Notes under the pieces: model-generated
The model's database searches: none
Told to the model about the DNA's origin: nothing
The model's input: only the letters and a program-made list of their open reading frames with translations
Position numbers and translations under genes: made by a program
Origin: an uncultured Eubacteriales bacterium
Lineage (GTDB): Bacteria > Bacillota > Clostridia > Oscillospirales > Oscillospiraceae
Direction: 5' to 3'
DNA length: 37,330 nucleotides
Assembly (NCBI GenBank): GCA_900543085.1
Contig: UQQF01000018.1
Span: 1-37,330 of the forward strand
Shown here: positions 1-7,475 of the stretch, piece after piece
Position numbering within the stretch: position 1 is the first letter of the stretch
Layout: every line of letters begins with the position of its first letter

Positions 1-1270
1 CGTCGAGCAGGTCGGTGAGGCTGATGGCCTTGCCGGTGCGCTTGCTCATGCGCACTACCTCGCCGTCGCGCAGGAGCTTCACAAGCTGCATGAGAACTAT
101 CTCCAGCCTGTGCCCGCCGTCCAGACCCAGCGCGTCCAGCGCGCCCTTGAGCCTGGCGACGTGGCCGTGGTGGTCGGCGCCCCAGACGTTTATGGCGCGG
201 TCAAAGTGCCGCACGCCCAGCTTGTTGCGGTGGTAGGCGATGTCGGCGGCGAAGTAGGTGTATATGCCGTTGGCTCGGCGCAGCACGTCGTCCTTGAGGT
301 CGAGCTTCTCTATGTCCTTCTCGCTCTTTCCGGCGGCGCGCAGCGCGTCGCCGAGTATGCGCGAGGTGTCCAGCCAGAGCGCGCCGTCCTTCTCATACGT
401 GTGCCCCAGGCGCGTGAGCTCGTCCACCGTGTCCCTGACGTAGCCGGTCTCGTGCAGCGTGCTCTCGCGGAACCACTCGTCATAAGTGATGCCGTAGCGC
501 TCGAGGTCAGCCTTCATCTTGGGCAGGTTGACGCTGAGCCCGAACTGCGCCATGGCCTCGTGCCGCTCGGCCTCGCTCCTGTCCAGCCAACCGTCGCCGA
601 ACTTCTCGCGGAAGGCCGCGGCGAGGTCTTTGATGTCGTCGCCGTGATAGCCGTCCTCGGGGAAGTCGACCGCGTCCTCGCCCAGGAGGAGCTGACGGTA
701 GCGCGCGTCGATGCTGGTGGCGAATTTCTCTATCTGGTTGCCGGCGTCGTTGACGTAGAACTCGCGCCAGACGTCTGCGCCCGCGCGGGAGAGCACCTCG
801 GCCAGCGTGTCGCCGAGCACGCCGCCGCGCGCGTTGCCCATGTGCATGGGACCGGTGGGGTTGGCGGAGACGAACTCGACCATGATCTTCTGCCCCTTCA
901 GCGCGTCGCTGCGGCCGTAGTCCGCGCCCTCGCGCTGCACCGCGCCGAGCACGTCGCCGTACCAGGCCGGAGCCAGGCGGAAGTTTATGAATCCGGGACC
1001 GGCAGCCTCGGCGCTCGTGAACCAGCTGCCGTCCAGCTCGAGGTTGGCTACCAGCGCGTCGGCTATTTTCCGGGGAGCCATGCGCAGCGCCTTTGCGCCG
1101 GTCATGGCGTGGTTGGCGGCGAAGTCTCCGTTGGCCGAATCCTTGGGTATCTCCACCACGCCCGCGATCGGGGCTGCCTCGGACAGCTCGCCCTTTTCGG
1201 CCGCGCGGACCTGCGCGGCGGCGAGCAGCTCGCCGATCTGCCGCTTGGCGGCTTCAACAAGATTTGCCAT
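1..1270 (-). CDS. argS: Arginyl-tRNA synthetase, C-terminus cut by window edge
   Basis: Class I aminoacyl-tRNA synthetase that charges tRNA-Arg in the cytoplasm. About 423 codons are present, starting at ATG 1270. The N-terminal additional domain (residues about 1-110) is followed by the catalytic domain with a HIGH-type motif read as HMGN in the context NPTGPMHMGNARGG near residue 140. A KMSKS-type loop is read as MSKRTGK near residue 408, just before the window edge. The C-terminal DALR anticodon-binding domain lies outside. The start overlaps the last 17 bases of the upstream DUF1934 gene, so the two are probably co-transcribed and translationally coupled. The same neighbour pair (ywiB-argS) occurs in Bacillus subtilis, which supports both calls. 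Nothing looks damaged; the truncation is only the window boundary. Confidence 0.97.
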   Translation of the reverse strand, partial: MANLVEAAKRQIGELLAAAQVRAAEKGELSEAAPIAGVVEIPKDSANGDFAANHAMTGAKALRMAPRKIADALVANLELDGSWFTSAEAAGPGFINFRLAPAWYGDVLGAVQREGADYGRSDALKGQKIMVEFVSANPTGPMHMGNARGGVLGDTLAEVLSRAGADVWREFYVNDAGNQIEKFATSIDARYRQLLLGEDAVDFPEDGYHGDDIKDLAAAFREKFGDGWLDRSEAERHEAMAQFGLSVNLPKMKADLERYGITYDEWFRESTLHETGYVRDTVDELTRLGHTYEKDGALWLDTSRILGDALRAAGKSEKDIEKLDLKDDVLRRANGIYTYFAADIAYHRNKLGVRHFDRAINVWGADHHGHVARLKGALDALGLDGGHRLEIVLMQLVKLLRDGEVVRMSKRTGKAISLTDLLD

Positions 1271-1703
1271 TACTCAATTCCCTGCCTTGTTCCTTGACGT
1301 TGATTTTAAAGCGGTTGCGGCCGACTACCGCGTGGTCGAAATCCACGATGTAGTCTATTTCCAGCTCCCCGCCCCTCTCGCCGAGGGTGGAGCGTATGCT
1401 GTGCGTGTCCAGACCCATGGTCGTGGAGCCGTAAGGGGTGTCGTAGAGGAAGGTGTTTTTCGTGCCCTCCCGGAACACCATCTGACTGGTGAGCGTGCCC
1501 TCGCGCGAGAGTATGACCTCGCCGGGGGAGATGAGGAAGCTGGTGGTGGTGCCCTCCATCCCCGTGAGCTCGCTCTCGTCATAAGTGAGCTTCCCGTGAC
1601 CGTCCTTGAAGCAGTACTTTCCGTCAGTCACAAGCTCCACGGCCTCGTCCGTGTCGTGCGCGGCGTATTGAATACCCGTGATGGAAATGATAACGTCTTT
1701 CAT
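1254..1703 (-). CDS. DUF1934 (YwiB-type) beta-barrel protein
   Basis: A 149-residue protein of the DUF1934/YwiB family, a calycin-like beta-barrel fold of uncertain function. It shows the expected alternating strands, with a VKLTYDESELTGMEGT-like core (here GKLTYDESELTGMEGTTTS near residues 37-55) and a C-terminal IDYIVDFDHAVVG stretch. Length is normal for the family. I chose ATG 1703 because GGAG lies 7 bases upstream; an in-frame ATG at 1715 has no comparable ribosome site. The stop overlaps the argS start, and a consensus promoter sits just upstream at 1735-1763, so this is the first gene of a ywiB-argS operon. The family's role is unknown; its usual place next to argS is the only functional hint. 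Confidence 0.85.
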   Translation of the reverse strand: MKDVIISITGIQYAAHDTDEAVELVTDGKYCFKDGHGKLTYDESELTGMEGTTTSFLISPGEVILSREGTLTSQMVFREGTKNTFLYDTPYGSTTMGLDTHSIRSTLGERGGELEIDYIVDFDHAVVGRNRFKINVKEQGRELSNGKSC

Positions 1704-1734
1704 AACACGCTCCATACAATAAGAGTAGCGAGGT

Positions 1735-1763
1735 ATTATACACCAAAGCGCGTAATATGTAAA
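1735..1763 (-). promoter_or_regulatory. Sigma-70-type promoter of the ywiB-argS operon
   Basis: On the minus strand TTTACA (1758-1763) and TATAAT (1735-1740) are separated by exactly 17 bases. It lies about 30 bases upstream of the DUF1934 start codon. It diverges from the promoter at 1864-1892. Confidence 0.75.
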
Positions 1764-1863
1764 GAGCCGGGGCGTCCCGGAGGCCGGAGCGACACATGAA
1801 AAACTGTAATGGCAGAGATAAATATTTTCTTAACAAGATTATCAAAAATTTAGCGTTAAGGTA

Positions 1864-1892
1864 TTGACAATCGATTCCCGCAGTGCTATATT
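1864..1892 (+). promoter_or_regulatory. Sigma-70-type promoter of the 64-residue gene
   Basis: TTGACA (1864-1869) and TATATT (1887-1892) are separated by 17 bases, close to consensus. Predicted transcription start is near 1899, leaving a leader of about 100 bases before the ATG at 2000. Confidence 0.75.
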
Positions 1893-1898
1893 AAAGGC

Positions 1899-1999
1899 AC
1901 AGAGAGGGAGACACCTCAAACAAGATTACCACACCGGAAAGGTGAAGCATAGAAGGCTGCAAGTCAGTCACAGGGTGCAAACCCGGAAAGGAGACTATC
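1899..1999 (+). promoter_or_regulatory. Leader with small hairpins and a repeated CCGGAAAGG motif
   Basis: The leader contains CACC-GGAAA-GGTG (around 1931-1943) and GGGT-GCAA-ACCC (around 1974-1985), the latter closed by a GNRA-type loop. CCGGAAAGG occurs twice, and the second copy runs into the ribosome-binding site. I could not match it to a known riboswitch class. It may be a translational control element or simply an ordinary leader. Confidence 0.3.
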
Positions 2000-2194
2000 A
2001 TGAAGACCGTTGACGGAATCGGCATCAACTACGAAATCACCGGAGCTCGCGAGGAGGAGGCCGCAGCAATGCTGGCTGAGGGTCTGGATGCGGTCAGCAA
2101 GCGCCGTAACGCCTACATCGACGACAATGTGGAAGTCGTCCTCAAGAGCGTGCGCGAGTACGGCGTCGACGTCAAGGCTGTACTGAGGCGCTGA
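2000..2194 (+). CDS. Small hypothetical protein, 64 residues
   Basis: I do not recognise this protein. It begins MKTVDGIGINYEI and continues with an acidic, probably helical stretch rich in Glu and Ala (residues 16-30), then a second predicted helix ending KAVLRR. No Cys, signal peptide or membrane segment is present, so it should be a small soluble cytoplasmic protein. Support for a real gene is good: AAAGGAG lies 7-8 bases before the ATG, a near-consensus promoter sits about 100 bases upstream, and codon use resembles the neighbours. It stands alone as a monocistron, followed by the hairpin block at 2233-2527. The strong promoter suggests substantial expression. No function is proposed. Confidence 0.7.
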   Translation: MKTVDGIGINYEITGAREEEAAAMLAEGLDAVSKRRNAYIDDNVEVVLKSVREYGVDVKAVLRR

Positions 2195-2232
2195 ACGGTT
2201 TTTCGTGTTAAAAGATTTTGCATAGCATAGCG

Positions 2233-2527
2233 AGCCCGGCGCGCAAGCGCCGGGCTTTGAGACTGTCAAAAAAGGCTCTCGACGGCCTTTTTTGACAATA
2301 AAGTCCCCCGGCCGCGAGCGGCCGATGGGGACCGGCGCTGCGCTTCGCGCCTCGGTTGTCCGCCAAAGGCGGACAATTCGACACTGCACTCCGCGAAATG
2401 TATTTTCGGCGACGTACACGCCGCCGCCGAAAATGATTGTAGTCCCTTTCGCGCCCATAGGGCGCGAAACTCTGCGAGGCTTTTGCGACAAGCTGCAAGC
2501 CCGGCGCGTAATGCGCCGGGCTTTTTT
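2233..2527. repeat. Block of eight consecutive inverted repeats
   Basis: Eight hairpins follow one another in about 295 bases. Stems are: AGCCCGGCGC (2233-2256); TGTCAAAAAAGGC (2264-2297); GTCCCC enclosing CGGCCG (2303-2332); ACCG/GCGC with one bulge (about 2331-2357); TTGTCCGCC (2356-2376); ATTTTCGGCG (2402-2434); TTTCGCGCCC (2447-2469); AAGCCCGGCGC (2497-2523). The first and last share the same stem, so they bracket the block. I see no coding sequence. The shape suggests a dispersed palindromic intergenic repeat or a structured RNA, with the last hairpin acting as a terminator. Confidence 0.6.
2497..2527 (+). terminator. Intrinsic terminator
   Basis: An 11-base-pair GC-rich stem (AAGCCCGGCGC with its complement, loop GTAAT) runs directly into a T run at 2522-2527. 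It closes the transcription unit of the 64-residue gene and insulates the glycosyltransferase promoter at 2574. Confidence 0.7.
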
Positions 2528-2573
2528 ACGCCCTGCGCACGCGGCGGAACGCGGCGCTTAAAAAGGCAAAAGG

Positions 2574-2602
2574 TTGAAATGAGGGCGTCGAAGTGCTACA
2601 AT
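2574..2602 (+). promoter_or_regulatory. Sigma-70-type promoter of the glycosyltransferase operon
   Basis: TTGAAA (2574-2579) and TACAAT (2597-2602) are separated by 17 bases, about 30 bases upstream of the ATG at 2633. Confidence 0.7.
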
Positions 2603-2632
2603 ACCGACAGCAAGGACTAGGGAGGCGTTGGT

Positions 2633-3571
2633 ATGCCGCTTATTTCGGTCGTGGTGCCGTGCTATAATGAGGAGGAGGTTCTGCCGCAGCTCTATGCTGA
2701 GCTGGCGCGCGTCGCGAAGCTCATGGACTACGTGGACTTTGAGTTCTGCTTTGTTGACGACGGCTCGTCTGACGCGACGCCGGACATGCTCCGCACGCTG
2801 TCCAAGGACGACAAACGCGTGCGTTTTGCGTCGTTTTCGCGCAACTTCGGCAAGGAGGCCGCCATGCTGGCCGGGCTGCGCATGGCCAGGGGCGACTACA
2901 CCGCCGTCATGGACGCGGACCTGCAGCACCCGCCCGAGATGCTCATAGAGATGTACGACGCCGTGAAGGACGGCGAGTACGACTGCGCCGCCGCCCGCCG
3001 CACGGACAGGGAGGGCGAGACGGCTGTGCGCTCGGGGGGCAGCAAGCTGTTTTCCAAGCTGATGAACGCGCTGAGCGAAACGGAGTACGTGCCGGGCGCT
3101 ACGGACTACCGGCTCATGCGCCGCGGCATGGTGGAGGCCGTGCTCAGCCTGCCGGAATACAACCGCTTCACCAAGGGCATATTCTCCTGGGTGGGCTTCA
3201 AGACCAAGTGGATACCCTACGTGAGCCGTGACCGCGCCGCCGGAACCACCAAGTGGTCGTTCATGAAGCTGGTGCGCTACTCGATAGACGGCATGATGGC
3301 CTTTTCCACCAAGCCCCTGGCCATATCCAGCATCCTCGGCGTCATATCCTGCGCTATAGCCATCGTCGTGCTGCTGGTCACCGTGGTCAAGACGCTCATC
3401 TTCGGCAACCCCGTCGCGGGCTATCCGACGATAGTCAGCCTGATACTCCTGGTCGGCGGACTGCTGATGTTCTTTATAGGTATGCTGGGGCAGTACCTGG
3501 CCAAGACGTATATGGAGGCCAAGCACCGCCCGATATATATAATCCGCGAGACGGAGGAAGGGCTTAAATGA
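2633..3571 (+). CDS. Polyprenyl-phosphate glycosyltransferase, family GT2 (GtrB/DPM1-like)
   Basis: A 312-residue membrane-anchored GT2 enzyme of the GtrB / dolichol-phosphate-mannose-synthase group. This group transfers a sugar from a nucleotide donor to undecaprenyl phosphate on the inner face of the membrane. The GT-A domain opens with SVVVPCYNEEEVLP. FVDDGSSD lies near residue 41, and the metal-binding signature is MDADLQHPP near residues 93-101. Two C-terminal hydrophobic segments (about 230-250 and 265-285) match the usual GtrB architecture, and the length is typical. GGGAGG precedes the ATG by a good distance. The stop overlaps the next start as ATGA, so the downstream DUF6056-like protein is co-translated and is the likely partner in adding a sugar outside the membrane. 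The sugar cannot be told from sequence. Confidence 0.92.
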   Translation: MPLISVVVPCYNEEEVLPQLYAELARVAKLMDYVDFEFCFVDDGSSDATPDMLRTLSKDDKRVRFASFSRNFGKEAAMLAGLRMARGDYTAVMDADLQHPPEMLIEMYDAVKDGEYDCAAARRTDREGETAVRSGGSKLFSKLMNALSETEYVPGATDYRLMRRGMVEAVLSLPEYNRFTKGIFSWVGFKTKWIPYVSRDRAAGTTKWSFMKLVRYSIDGMMAFSTKPLAISSILGVISCAIAIVVLLVTVVKTLIFGNPVAGYPTIVSLILLVGGLLMFFIGMLGQYLAKTYMEAKHRPIYIIRETEEGLK

Positions 3572-4920
3572 CCAAAAAACAGCGAATAGCCTTCATAGCC
3601 GCCCTCGCGCTGGTGGCCGCGGCGTTTTTCTATCTCAACTGCATCACGCCGTTTTACGCCGACGACTACTCGTACATGTTCACCTATGCCGAGAACGCGC
3701 CCAAGGACAGGATAACCAACCTGTACGAGCTGTATCTCTCGCAGCTCAACCACTACAAAGTTATGAACGGCCGCGCTATCGTGCACACGCTGGTGCAGAT
3801 CTTCCTCATACCGCAGAGCCGCGCGCTTTTCAACGTGTGCAACACCCTGGTGTTCATGGCTCTCGGCTTCGCCGTGTATTTCGCGGCCTACGGCACCTTC
3901 CGGCGCTTCAGGCCGCTGAGCCTGTTCGCCGTGTACGCGCTCGTATGGCTGACCCTGCCGGGCTTCGGGCAGAGCTGCCTGTGGCTGACCGGCTCCGTAA
4001 ACTATATGTGGACGGCCTTCGCCGCGCTGTGCTTCCTGCTGCCCTACCGCTCGGACTCCGACGGCGCTTCGCGCAAGTGGCTGCGCGTGATAGGTATGCC
4101 GTTCCTGGGGCTGCTGGCCGGCTGGTCGGGCGAGAACGCCTGCATCGCCGCGGCGGTCGGCCTGGTGCTGCTGCTTGTGCGCCGCGCCATACTGCGCAGG
4201 CCGTTCAGGCTGTGGATGCTCACCGGCGCGCTGGGCTACCTCGCCGGGGCGGCGGCGCTGCTGCTGGCTCCCGCGCAGCAGGTGCGCGCCGAGGGCATGG
4301 GCGGCCTGGGCGGGCTGAGCACCTGGATAAGCCGCATCCCCTCCGTGACTTTGCACGCGCTTGAATACCTCTGGCTCCCGCTGCTGCTGGGCGTCGTGCT
4401 GCTGATAGTCAGCATCGTCCAGGCCCGCGGCAAGGGCTTCATGTACTGGCTGAGGAAGTACTCCGCCGCCATCTGCTGGCTGTGTGCCGCCGTCGTGAGC
4501 GCTTATTGCATGTGCGCCGCGCCGTATTTCCCGCTGCGCGCCTGGTGCTGCGCCGGAGTGCTCGCCGCCGCGACCGTGCTGAGCGTGTTCGCCGAGGTGG
4601 ATAAGCCTCGGTCCGTGCCGCGCGCGCTGCCGGCCGTCGTGACCGCCGCAGCCTGCCTGGCCTGCGCCGCGACGTACTGCATGGGCGCGGCGGACATACT
4701 CGCCACCCGCGCGGACGTGCGTGCGCGCGACGCGAGCATACTCGAGCAAAAGTCCGCCGGAGCCACGGACGTCTACGCAGAGAGCGTGTCCGGCTCCTCC
4801 CGCTACAACTGCTTTGACCCGGAGGGCGACCTCGTGGACGACCCGGACAGCTGGCAGAACGGCGCGCTGGCGCTCTACTACGACGTGGAGCACGTCATAC
4901 TCGCCCCCGACGGTGAGTGA
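3568..4920 (+). CDS. Polytopic membrane protein, DUF6056-like (GtrC-type partner)
   Basis: A 450-residue integral membrane protein with about ten hydrophobic segments. It starts with a signal-anchor (residues 7-24), followed by an extracytoplasmic loop containing FYADDYSYMFTY. An acidic DDYSY loop after the first segment is typical of DUF6056 and of lipid-linked sugar glycosyltransferases of the GT-C kind, where it holds catalytic acidic residues. The C-terminal 60 residues after the last segment are soluble and acidic. It overlaps the preceding GT2 gene by four bases (ATGA), which strongly suggests that the two work together: the GT2 charges undecaprenyl phosphate and this protein moves the sugar onto a surface acceptor. 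A hairpin with a T run follows directly. Exact substrate and acceptor are unknown. Confidence 0.75.
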   Translation: MTKKQRIAFIAALALVAAAFFYLNCITPFYADDYSYMFTYAENAPKDRITNLYELYLSQLNHYKVMNGRAIVHTLVQIFLIPQSRALFNVCNTLVFMALGFAVYFAAYGTFRRFRPLSLFAVYALVWLTLPGFGQSCLWLTGSVNYMWTAFAALCFLLPYRSDSDGASRKWLRVIGMPFLGLLAGWSGENACIAAAVGLVLLLVRRAILRRPFRLWMLTGALGYLAGAAALLLAPAQQVRAEGMGGLGGLSTWISRIPSVTLHALEYLWLPLLLGVVLLIVSIVQARGKGFMYWLRKYSAAICWLCAAVVSAYCMCAAPYFPLRAWCCAGVLAAATVLSVFAEVDKPRSVPRALPAVVTAAACLACAATYCMGAADILATRADVRARDASILEQKSAGATDVYAESVSGSSRYNCFDPEGDLVDDPDSWQNGALALYYDVEHVILAPDGE

Positions 4921-4934
4921 AAACAAGTATAAAA

Positions 4935-4975
4935 CCCCGCCTCCGGCCGTAAACTGGAGGCGGGGTGATTTTTTT
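4935..4975 (+). terminator. Terminator hairpin overlapping the tspO ribosome site and start
   Basis: A perfect 10-base-pair stem, CCCCGCCTCC (4935-4944) with GGAGGCGGGG (4956-4965), is followed by TGATTTTTTT. The 3' arm contains the GGAGG ribosome site of tspO and ends on the first base of its GTG start codon. The hairpin can therefore both end the upstream operon and hide the tspO ribosome site. Confidence 0.7.
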
Positions 4976-5441
4976 GAAGGTACATTGGAAGACATTGACA
5001 GCGGCGCTGGCCATACCGCTGGCGGCGGGCGGGCTCTCTGCGCTGCTCTCGGGCGGCATGGATGTCTACGCTGAGCTGAACCGCCCGCCGCTCTCGCCGC
5101 CGGGCTGGCTTTTCCCCGTGGTGTGGACGCTGCTGTATCTTATGATGGGTCTGGCGAGCTGCCGCGTCTGCGTCCTGCGCTATCCCGTGCGCGAGCGGCG
5201 CGAAGCGCTGCGGCTCTATGCGCTGCAGCTGCTGGTCAACGCGCTCTGGCCGCCGCTCTTTTTCCGCTTCGGGCTGTACTGGGCGGCGGCCGTGTGGCTG
5301 GCCGTGCTCACGGCGCTCGTGGCCATGACGCTCGCGCGGTTCAGGCGCCTGGACGACCTGGCGGGGCTGCTGCTCTGGCCGTACCTGCTGTGGTGCTGCT
5401 TCGCGCTGTACCTGAACGCGGGCGTCGCGCTGCTGAACTGA
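4965..5441 (+). CDS. tspO: TspO/MBR family membrane protein
   Basis: A 158-residue protein of the TspO (translocator / peripheral benzodiazepine receptor) family, with five transmembrane helices, that binds porphyrins and related ligands. The family signature is clear near residues 38-62: NRPPLSPPGWLFPVVWTLLY followed by MMGLAS, matching the conserved loop and second helix. Later segments keep the Trp-rich LVNALWPPLFF stretch and a final LLLWPYLLWCCFALYLN helix. Length is normal. The start is uncertain: GTG 4965 has GGAGG only 4 bases before it, while TTG 4974 would place the protein at the usual LKVHWKTL start with a 13-base gap. The ribosome site lies inside the terminator stem of the upstream gene, so expression may depend on readthrough or hairpin opening. 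A possible role in tetrapyrrole stress is inferred from the family only. Confidence 0.9.
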   Translation: MIFLKVHWKTLTAALAIPLAAGGLSALLSGGMDVYAELNRPPLSPPGWLFPVVWTLLYLMMGLASCRVCVLRYPVRERREALRLYALQLLVNALWPPLFFRFGLYWAAAVWLAVLTALVAMTLARFRRLDDLAGLLLWPYLLWCCFALYLNAGVALLN

Positions 5442-5504
5442 CGCTCCGCCCGGACGGGCATACTCGTCCGAGCCGGCTCATACACTCCCGTGAGGGGGTG
5501 CGCT

Positions 5505-6815
5505 ATGGGCAAGCGTCTCATCGTGAATACGGCGCTTATGACGTCCGCGTCGCTGCTTATGCGGTGCATAGCCATGGGCTTCCAGGGCTATCTCTCCGGA
5601 CGCATCGGCGCGGCCGGCATAGGCCTGTACCAGCTCGTGATGAGCGTGGAGCTGCTGGCGACGACCTTCGCCGTGAGCGGCATACGCTTCGCGGTGACGC
5701 GGCTGGTCAGCGAGGAGCTGGGACTCGGCCGCGCGGGAGGCGTGCACGGGGCCATGGTGCGCTCGGTGCTCTACGCGCTGTTCTTCGGCAGCGCGGCCAT
5801 GCTGCTGCTGACCCGCTTCGCAGAGCCTATTGGCTTCCTCTGGATAGGCGACGCGCGCACGGTGCTCAGCCTGAGGATCCTGGCCTTCGGCCTGCCCTGC
5901 CTGTCGCTCTCGAGCGTGCTGAGCGGGTACTTCACCGCCTGCGGCCGCATCTGGAAGCCATCGCTGGTGCACCTTGTTGAGCAGTGCGCCGTGGTGGCGT
6001 TCGTGTCAACGTTCCTCGCCCGGGCGGACGCGCAGGACATAGAGCGCAGTTGTGCCGCCGTCTGCGCGGGCGTGACCGCCTCGGACATACTCTCCCTGGC
6101 GCTGATGCTCTGCTTTTACGTCCACGACCGCCGCAGGCACGGCTCGCACGAGGGAGCCAGCTTCGACCTCACCAGCCGTATGCTGTCGGTGGCTCTGCCG
6201 CTGGCGGTCAGCGCCTATGCGCGCAGCGCGCTGTCCACGCTCGAGCACCTGCTGGTGCCGCGCGGGTTCAGAAAGAGCGGACTGTCGGCGGACGCGGCGC
6301 TGGCCGGGTACGGCATCATCCAGGGCATGGCCATGCCGGTGCTGGGCTTCCCGTCCGTGCTGCTCTCGTCCCTAGCGGAGAACGTGATACCCGTGCTGAC
6401 CGACGCCCAGGTGCGCGGTAAGCACGACAGAATACGCCGGGAGGTGCGCGTGCTGCTGACGATGAGCCTGGGCTTCTCGCTGATAGTGGCGGCGGCACTG
6501 TTCGTCTCGGCGGACTTCATAGGCGGAGCGCTGTTCTCCTCGACTGAGGCGGGGAAGTACATCCGCCTGCTCGCTCCGCTTGTCCCGGCGATGTACGTCG
6601 ACATGGTCGTCGACGGCTGCCTCAAGGGACTGGGACAGCAGGTGTGGAGCATGGGAATCAACATCCTGGACGCGGGACTGGGCGTGCTGCTGGTGTATAC
6701 CCTGCTGCCCGTCGGCGCGCTGGAAGCGTACATAGGCATAATCTACTTCAACGAGCTGCTGAACCTTATTCTCAGCGCCGCAAGGCTCCGCCGCGCGGTG
6801 CATCGGGAGCGCTGA
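5505..6815 (+). CDS. SpoVB-like lipid/polysaccharide flippase (MOP superfamily)
   Basis: A 436-residue polytopic membrane protein with about 12-14 hydrophobic helices, related to SpoVB, MurJ and MATE transporters. It opens with GKRLIVNTALMTSASLLMR and the conserved GYLSGRIGAAGIGLYQLVMS, typical of the SpoVB/polysaccharide-exporter branch, which moves lipid-linked precursors across the membrane. The length is somewhat below that of many SpoVB proteins (about 500), consistent with 12 rather than 14 helices. I chose ATG 5505, preceded by GAGGGGG; an in-frame ATG at 5490 has no clear ribosome site. It follows tspO by 63 bases holding short inverted repeats. Being near the undecaprenyl-sugar genes suggests a role in cell-envelope assembly, possibly at sporulation, but this is inference. 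Confidence 0.85.
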   Translation: MGKRLIVNTALMTSASLLMRCIAMGFQGYLSGRIGAAGIGLYQLVMSVELLATTFAVSGIRFAVTRLVSEELGLGRAGGVHGAMVRSVLYALFFGSAAMLLLTRFAEPIGFLWIGDARTVLSLRILAFGLPCLSLSSVLSGYFTACGRIWKPSLVHLVEQCAVVAFVSTFLARADAQDIERSCAAVCAGVTASDILSLALMLCFYVHDRRRHGSHEGASFDLTSRMLSVALPLAVSAYARSALSTLEHLLVPRGFRKSGLSADAALAGYGIIQGMAMPVLGFPSVLLSSLAENVIPVLTDAQVRGKHDRIRREVRVLLTMSLGFSLIVAAALFVSADFIGGALFSSTEAGKYIRLLAPLVPAMYVDMVVDGCLKGLGQQVWSMGINILDAGLGVLLVYTLLPVGALEAYIGIIYFNELLNLILSAARLRRAVHRER

Positions 6816-6829
6816 CACACGCCAAAACA

Positions 6830-6863
6830 GCGAACCGGCCGCGCATATGCGCGGCCGGTTCGC
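6830..6863. terminator. Perfect palindrome between convergent genes
   Basis: A 34-base perfect palindrome (arms begin GCGAACCGGCCGCGCAT) lies between the SpoVB-like stop at 6815 and the SLOG-protein stop at 6865. A long T run is lacking, but the position fits a shared bidirectional terminator. Confidence 0.5.
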
Positions 6864-6864
6864 T

Positions 6865-7371
6865 TCAGTATGTCAGCTGCAGCACGGTGAGCCCCCTGCT
6901 GCGGGCGTAGCGTATGGTGTTCAGCGTCCCGCCCGAGCCGCCGTTGTACACCGCGACGAGGACGGAGGATCGGTCGACCATGTATCGGTTTCGCCTCTCC
7001 ATGCAGCCCGGGGAATAGCTGTGCTCGAGCACGGTGCGCGTGTCGCACATGGAGAGCAGGCGCCTGTAGCGAGCCTGTGCGCGCTCAGGCCAGAACCTGT
7101 CCTGATCCAGACAGGGCACCGCCGCCTCCAGCGTGACGCCGCCGCGCTCTGCGCGCAGGGCGAGCACCGCCTCGGCGAAGTACATGTCGCAGCCGAGCGC
7201 CATTCCGCAGATAAAATGCCGCGCCCCGCTGTCGTAAAGCGAGTCGAGCACGTCGCGGATGCGGCGCTTGAGCGCCGTGCAGCGCCCGTCGCTCTCGTTG
7301 TAGCCCCAGGGCAGCTTGGCCGCCCTGTGCCCGCTGAAGCAGCAGGTCTGGATGGAGTCCGAGGTGTACAT
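6865..7371 (-). CDS. SLOG-fold protein (DUF1273/YpsA-like)
   Basis: A 168-residue protein of the SLOG superfamily, related to DUF1273/YpsA, with a Rossmann-like fold thought to bind nucleotides or nucleotide-derived ligands. Early CCFSGHR (residues about 10-16), GMALGCDMYFAE (about 56-67) and a late YNGGSGGTLNTI (about 140-151) match the SLOG glycine-rich and acidic signatures. I chose ATG 7371, which gives MYTSDSIQTCCFSGHR with GGAG 10 bases upstream; an upstream in-frame ATG at 7413 adds 14 unlikely residues. A possible minus-strand promoter is TTGCAG-17-TAGACA (about 7433-7461). It is divergent from the DUF4358-type operon. Cellular role unknown; the ligand cannot be read from sequence. 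Confidence 0.8.
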   Translation of the reverse strand: MYTSDSIQTCCFSGHRAAKLPWGYNESDGRCTALKRRIRDVLDSLYDSGARHFICGMALGCDMYFAEAVLALRAERGGVTLEAAVPCLDQDRFWPERAQARYRRLLSMCDTRTVLEHSYSPGCMERRNRYMVDRSSVLVAVYNGGSGGTLNTIRYARSRGLTVLQLTY

Positions 7372-7405
7372 TGCAGTCACGCTCCAAAAAATACTTGTCC
7401 CGGCC

Positions 7406-7436
7406 GGGAACATTTTTGCTCCGGCGCTGTCTAATG
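7406..7436 (+). promoter_or_regulatory. ECF-sigma-like promoter, upstream copy
   Basis: GGGAACATTT (7406-7415), 14 bases, then TCTAATG (7430-7436). The GGAAC -35 and (G)TCTAA -10 shape is typical of ECF-sigma promoters. An exact copy of both elements with the same spacing lies 70 bases downstream. Confidence 0.5.
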
Positions 7437-7475
7437 CGCACGCGGTGCCGCTGCAAAAAAATTTTTTCGCAGCGC

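Noticed and set aside
110..1297. A 395-codon plus-strand frame over argS
   Set aside because: argS motifs on the minus strand are definite; the plus frame is a codon-bias shadow.
1899..1999. A cyclic-di-GMP (GEMM) or other known riboswitch in the 64-residue gene's leader
   Set aside because: A GCAA loop and GGAAA repeats are present, but the conserved core sequences of GEMM, TPP, SAM, cobalamin, FMN and c-di-AMP classes are not.
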